Assembly (NCBI GenBank): GCA_947168315.1
Contig: CAMVLL010000005.1
Location: 1 to 56,123, forward strand
DNA length: 56,123 nucleotides
Source of the DNA: an uncultured Bacteroidota bacterium
GTDB lineage: Bacteria; Bacteroidota; Bacteroidia; Bacteroidales; Bacteroidaceae
Direction of reading: 5' to 3'
Shown here: piece by piece, positions 52,672-56,123 of the stretch
How positions within the stretch are numbered: position 1 is the first letter of the stretch
Layout of the letters: every line of letters starts with the position of its first letter
Made by a program: the position numbers and the translations under genes
The notes under the pieces: generated by a model
The model's database searches: none
Told to the model about the DNA's origin: nothing
Seen by the model: only the letters and a program-made list of their open reading frames with translations

Positions 52672-53505
52672 TCAGAAGGTTACTTTTTCTTTTGGTAAGC
52701 GCTCCTGCAAGGCTTTCTTCACTTCCTGTGGAATGTCCGTACAAAGTAGGTCGGCACCAAGAGTGATACCCAGCATCGTGTCCTCTACTTTAGTACCTGG
52801 CCACAAACTGACAGTGAGTCCTTCTTTGTGAGCTTTCTCGACAAAACGACGAGATGTTCCGTCAAGGTTGACGCCCAGACGTTTCAAGCCCAAGGCCATG
52901 CATATTCCGATGGTTTCATCGTTGAGGGGTGTTCCAGAGATGTATAGCAGGTTCATGTCCGGGTGATGTTCCTTTGTGTATCGTAGTGGGCGATAGTCGA
53001 AGGAGGTCATGGAGTAGTCGGCATCAGCCGGACGTTTAGCGGTGATGGCTTTATAGACCTTCTCGCAGTATTCTGCGATTTTCTCATCGGGATAATACTT
53101 TGTATCGCTTGTTTTCATCTCGAATTCTACGTACAGTCCTTTCTTGTCTTTTAGGAAGTCCAACAGTTCATCGAGGAACAACAGTTTATGTCCTTTTTTA
53201 GTCATTACCTTTTGCAGTTCAGCTGCTGTCATTTCTTCAATGACACCTTCGGATGTAGTCATGCGGGTTAGTGTACCATCGTGTGAGATAACCAGTTCTC
53301 CGTCTTTTGTCATACGTACGTCGGTTTCGAATCCATGAATTCCGGCGGCATAGGTGGCTTGGAAAGCTGATAATGTGTTCTCATCTTGTTCTGCACGCCC
53401 GGCGCGGTGTGCGAAGATGCGTGTTACGTGCTCTTGAGCAATGATACTTCCAAACGAGCACATTGCTAATGTAATGAATATAAATCTCAAAGACGATATT
53501 CTCAT
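52672..53505 (-). CDS. Secreted glycerophosphodiester phosphodiesterase
   Basis: A 277-residue exported GDPD enzyme that hydrolyses glycerophosphodiesters to glycerol-3-phosphate and an alcohol. A signal peptide (FIFITLAMCSFGSIIAQ, cleavage after IAQ) is followed by the catalytic start FAHRAGRAEQDENTL with the active-site His and Arg. GFETDVRMTKDGELVISHD carries the metal-binding Glu and Asp and the second catalytic His. LYVEFEMKTSD has a further metal ligand, and VSLWPGTK lies in the C-terminal strand. The predicted location is the periplasm. It shares a transcript with the HAD phosphatase, so phosphate or glycerol-phosphate salvage is a reasonable but unproven common theme. Confidence 0.92.
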   Translation of the reverse strand: MRISSLRFIFITLAMCSFGSIIAQEHVTRIFAHRAGRAEQDENTLSAFQATYAAGIHGFETDVRMTKDGELVISHDGTLTRMTTSEGVIEEMTAAELQKVMTKKGHKLLFLDELLDFLKDKKGLYVEFEMKTSDTKYYPDEKIAEYCEKVYKAITAKRPADADYSMTSFDYRPLRYTKEHHPDMNLLYISGTPLNDETIGICMALGLKRLGVNLDGTSRRFVEKAHKEGLTVSLWPGTKVEDTMLGITLGADLLCTDIPQEVKKALQERLPKEKVTF

Positions 53506-53630
53506 AGTTTAATCATTTTTAAAGCACCTCTAAGATAATGCTTTTTATTTGAAAAAGAAAAAAGTGAGGAGATTATTGCATGGGGTGAGTCGTGGAGGGC
53601 TACTCTGAGCAGAATTATTTAGGCCTAAAT

Positions 53631-53665
53631 GTTAAAATAATGTTAAATTCAATTTAAAAAAGCAG
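53631..53665 (+). repeat. 35-bp leader repeat, copy 1 (upstream of the C10 protease)
   Basis: Begins GTTAAAATAATGTTAAAT and ends AAAAAGCAG. It matches 33 of 35 bases with 56089-56123 at the window end. It ends 68 bases before the protease ATG, upstream of the TAAATTTG element. Confidence 0.85.
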
Positions 53666-53707
53666 TATTTTCAATAGTTGGTGATTTATAAGTACAAGAA
53701 GTATTCT

Positions 53708-53715
53708 TAAATTTG
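53708..53715 (+). promoter_or_regulatory. Candidate -7 promoter element for the C10 protease gene
   Basis: Reads TAAATTTG, an exact TAnnTTTG match, 18 bases before the ATG at 53734. No good TTTG is found at the -33 distance. It overlaps an alternative TTG start (53713), which argues for the ATG. Confidence 0.5.
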
Positions 53716-53733
53716 TTTATAGATCCAGTAATT

Positions 53734-55179
53734 ATGAAAAGAGTATTTTTATTGTTTTGTTCAATGCTATTCCTGGTAGCATGTACTCATGAGAATCCTC
53801 CGGAAGTCCAGGATGCTGCGATTCTCTCAGATGTTGCCATGGTTCGTGTATTCGACAACACCATGTCGCAACGTGATTTAATTCGCAATGCCGCAGAGCA
53901 GTTTGACTTGAAACAAGCCGTTACCCGCTCGGGAAAAGGGGAGAGGGAAATTAGGGAGATAGTCCCGATAAATGGTGATAACGGAGAACCAGCCATGTAT
54001 GTGGTGAATTATGCAGATAACAAAGGTTGGGTAATTGTTTCAGCTTCTACTGACTACGCTCCGATATTGGCTCATAGTGATGAAGGGAACTTTGATGTGA
54101 GCAATATTGAAGGGAACGCCATTGAAGTTTGGGTGGATGAAACTAAAGCTGCCATCGAATCCATGAAGACAGCTCCTGAGGAGGAGAAAGAGAAGTACCA
54201 TACGCAGTGGATGTACTATGCTTCGAAGTCAGTCCCGTTGACCGATGCCGTTCCGATGACTCGGGACGATGCTTCTGAAGCATTGGCTTATCAGAACCAG
54301 TGTGCGCTTCAATGGGAGGCAGATGGTTATGACGTTTATTTATTGATAGGCTTTGCTGATTCCCAGCCAAGTTATGTCTCAAACTCATTAATGGATCAAA
54401 TATATAATGATGCATATACGTATGGTACAGACCAATATGACGGTGTGTTATATAACAGTTTTGTATTGACTTCTAAAGATATTACAGACTATCACTCTCC
54501 ACTTACTCAAACACAATGGAGACAAAATGGTATTTATAATGATAGTATTCCAGAAGGTAATGATTACACAGTTGGCTGCGGCCCATTAGCGGTATCACAG
54601 ATAATGCGATATCATGAGCATCCAAATACATTTAATTGGAATAGTATGCCCAATAAGGCAACAATTAATACTAATAATGGCACATTATGTAGTTTTCTTG
54701 CACAAATTCATGCTAATTGCATAATAACATATCAATATAATCCGACATATAATATTATAGATTGTGGAACTACAACAGCGACAATATTGTCTACTCTGCA
54801 TCAATATGGCTATGGGAATGCTTTATTGGTCTCTCATAATAGTAATATAAATATAGTTTTATCAGATATAGCAAGTGGAAAACCTGTATTAATGAGCGGA
54901 TATGCTACAAGTTCAGGTGGAGGTCATATGTGGTATTGTGATGGATATTACATACAAAACTATGCTCATGAAGTTATTTTAAAAACAATGCAGACAAAAT
55001 CTTCTTTTTACACTGTAAACTATGGCAATCAAGGATCCGGTGGAACTAGTACTCATTTTCATATGGTATGGGGCAGTTACGATGAAGATAGTAGTTATAG
55101 TTCTTATTGCTTAGATTCTGGTACTTCGTTTAATTATAATCGCTCTGATATAATTCATATTTATCCTACAAATAATTAA
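53734..55179 (+). CDS. C10 family cysteine protease (streptopain/SpeB-like), lipoprotein
   Basis: A 481-residue secreted protease precursor. A lipoprotein signal (LFCSMLFLVACTHEN, Cys at about residue 17) leads into a propeptide of about 190 residues containing the Spi-type strand KGWVIVSASTDYAPILAHSD. The papain-fold catalytic domain follows, with the nucleophile cysteine in DYTVGCGPLAVSQIMRYHEHP and the catalytic histidine in SSGGGHMWYCDGY. Family members such as the Bfp proteases of Bacteroides fragilis are made as zymogens and often lie beside inhibitor genes. Base composition drops sharply near 54,360, inside the gene: 53941-54000 has 27 G+C of 60, 54721-54780 has 16 of 60. The catalytic part may thus have a separate origin. 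The next gene starts 11 bases later. Confidence 0.92.
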   Translation: MKRVFLLFCSMLFLVACTHENPPEVQDAAILSDVAMVRVFDNTMSQRDLIRNAAEQFDLKQAVTRSGKGEREIREIVPINGDNGEPAMYVVNYADNKGWVIVSASTDYAPILAHSDEGNFDVSNIEGNAIEVWVDETKAAIESMKTAPEEEKEKYHTQWMYYASKSVPLTDAVPMTRDDASEALAYQNQCALQWEADGYDVYLLIGFADSQPSYVSNSLMDQIYNDAYTYGTDQYDGVLYNSFVLTSKDITDYHSPLTQTQWRQNGIYNDSIPEGNDYTVGCGPLAVSQIMRYHEHPNTFNWNSMPNKATINTNNGTLCSFLAQIHANCIITYQYNPTYNIIDCGTTTATILSTLHQYGYGNALLVSHNSNINIVLSDIASGKPVLMSGYATSSGGGHMWYCDGYYIQNYAHEVILKTMQTKSSFYTVNYGNQGSGGTSTHFHMVWGSYDEDSSYSSYCLDSGTSFNYNRSDIIHIYPTNN

Positions 55180-55190
55180 AACTAATAATC

Positions 55191-56021
55191 ATGAAGAAAT
55201 ACATCCATTTTATATTTATTTTTTTTGTTTTTATTCCTTTCGCTTCCTGTGAGGATAACTTCAGCTATGATATGGAGGGGGAATATCTTGATTTAGACTC
55301 TCTTAACACAGTTTTTTCACAAAAATATCCTGGTCAAATAATAGGTGGTTGGTATACGATTTTTCAGAATCCAACACGTAAGGTTGGTATCTCTCTCAAT
55401 AATAACTTCCGTTTAGAGGATAAGGAAGGCAATAGTCTTTTTAACCAAGTGGATTTATCAAAAACCCGTATTTACGAGGTTGTTAATGGAGAGGAAATTA
55501 TGCAATATAATATGATATTATATCCCAATCAATCATTTACTGATAGGGTGCCACCATTAGAACCTCTTTATAGTTGGAGTAAGGATTGGGATGATGAACG
55601 TATTTATGATTTTTACAAATCAAATGGTATACATTTTTATACTTTTTATGGAGTTAATCCCTCATACAAAGACATTGATTTTTTAGAAAACCTTGCCAAA
55701 TCTACAGATATATCAAAAATACACCTTGATTTTTATCATCAGGTTACCCAAAATCATGGAAAATATATCATTCGATGGAATGATCAATGGTCAGATGAAG
55801 TCGAGATTGAATTTAATTGGGTACGGGCAAAGTATCGAGGGAAAATAGGATATATGCCGTATCAAGGTGGATTTAAAAAAATATGGTTAAATGGTAAAGT
55901 TGTCTTAGATATTGATGATGAGCAATATATAAACACAGTAAGTGATTCAATTTTCGGCTTTTCAGCGGATGAAAATGTTCGTATCATTGATTCATCAATT
56001 GACATTGTTTGTGTTCATTAG
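55191..56021 (+). CDS. Unknown lipoprotein following the C10 protease
   Basis: A 276-residue protein of no family I recognise. It has a lipoprotein signal (FIFFVFIPFASCEDN, Cys at about residue 20). The mature chain is rich in aromatic and acidic residues with likely beta-strand content (GGWYTIFQNPTRKVGISL, KYIIRWNDQWSDEVEIEFNW, GFKKIWLNGKVVLDIDDE). There are no further membrane segments and no catalytic motif. It starts 11 bases after the protease stop and shares its low G+C content, so both were probably acquired and are transcribed together. By analogy with C10 protease loci that carry Spi-like inhibitors it could be a protease inhibitor or anchor. It is about twice the length of known Spi-type inhibitors, so this is only a hypothesis. 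Confidence 0.7.
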   Translation: MKKYIHFIFIFFVFIPFASCEDNFSYDMEGEYLDLDSLNTVFSQKYPGQIIGGWYTIFQNPTRKVGISLNNNFRLEDKEGNSLFNQVDLSKTRIYEVVNGEEIMQYNMILYPNQSFTDRVPPLEPLYSWSKDWDDERIYDFYKSNGIHFYTFYGVNPSYKDIDFLENLAKSTDISKIHLDFYHQVTQNHGKYIIRWNDQWSDEVEIEFNWVRAKYRGKIGYMPYQGGFKKIWLNGKVVLDIDDEQYINTVSDSIFGFSADENVRIIDSSIDIVCVH

Positions 56022-56088
56022 ATCAAGTCCTCCACTCCGTCGTCCTCATTGCTTCGTGTGATGTATTTGGCGTGGTGGCGGGTTAAGT

Positions 56089-56123
56089 GTTAAAATAATG
56101 TTAAATACAATTTTAAAAAGCAG
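56089..56123 (+). repeat. 35-bp leader repeat, copy 2 (at the window end)
   Basis: Same 35-base element as at 53631-53665 with two mismatches (T/A at position 19, A/T at position 26), running to the last base of the window. Its location 68 bases after the lipoprotein stop suggests that another gene with the same leader begins just outside. Confidence 0.85.

Overview
The window is a gene-dense stretch of a gut- or oral-type Bacteroidales chromosome. This is inferred from a SusC/SusD pair run by a FecI/FecR-type sigma/anti-sigma couple, promoters of the Bacteroidetes form TTTG-N19-21-TAnnTTTG, lipoproteins with short Cys lipoboxes, fimbrillin-like and BspA/internalin-like repeat proteins, a C10 (streptopain-type) protease, and a DUF2723 protein. 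The family content fits Bacteroidaceae or Prevotellaceae. Nothing seen fixes the genus. No tRNA, rRNA, CRISPR array, transposase or phage gene was recognised.

Layout. 1-6.1 kb: end of a DUF2723 membrane protein, a polysaccharide deacetylase, then leftward genes for a PatB/MalY aminotransferase, a DUF3737 protein and a MATE transporter. 6.1-12.1 kb: a leftward envelope operon (DUF6242 lipoprotein, uppS, bamA, two ompH/skp-like chaperones) closed by a strong terminator. 12.2-15.3 kb: ribD diverging from prmC-recX-comF. 15.3-25.0 kb: sigma factor, anti-sigma factor, SusC, SusD, terminator, then a secreted GH2 glycosidase. 25.2-36.7 kb: a ten-gene rightward operon carrying xylose isomerase and xylulokinase plus a complete glucuronate route (hexuronate-type MFS transporter, UxaC, UxuB, UxuA, KdgK, Eda), with a NimA-like flavoprotein first and a GNAT last. 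It has a consensus promoter and a terminator. 36.7-44.1 kb: a repeat-rich non-coding stretch, a fimbrillin/LRR lipoprotein, a serpin, a Tat-exported Gfo/Idh/MocA oxidoreductase, a serine hydrolase and a second long non-coding stretch. 44.1-52.1 kb: anaerobic ribonucleotide reductase (nrdD, nrdG) running directly into five cobalamin genes. 52.1-53.5 kb: a HAD phosphatase and a glycerophosphodiesterase. 53.6-56.1 kb: a C10 cysteine protease, an unknown lipoprotein, and at the very end a second copy of the protease's upstream repeat.

How the genes work together. The xyl/uxu operon would turn D-xylose into xylulose-5-phosphate, and D-glucuronate through fructuronate, mannonate, KDG and KDPG into pyruvate and glyceraldehyde-3-phosphate. 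Those are the two main products of glucuronoxylan breakdown. The SusC/SusD pair and the GH2 enzyme just upstream are plausible glycan-capture partners, but their substrate is not shown by sequence.

The most unusual parts are the right-end protease locus (abrupt base-composition change inside the protease gene, an unknown partner lipoprotein, a repeated leader), the LRR gene with a nearly identical 252-bp-offset internal duplication, the 21-bp phased A-tract repeat with flanking palindromes, and the fusion of an nrdDG operon to cobalamin genes.
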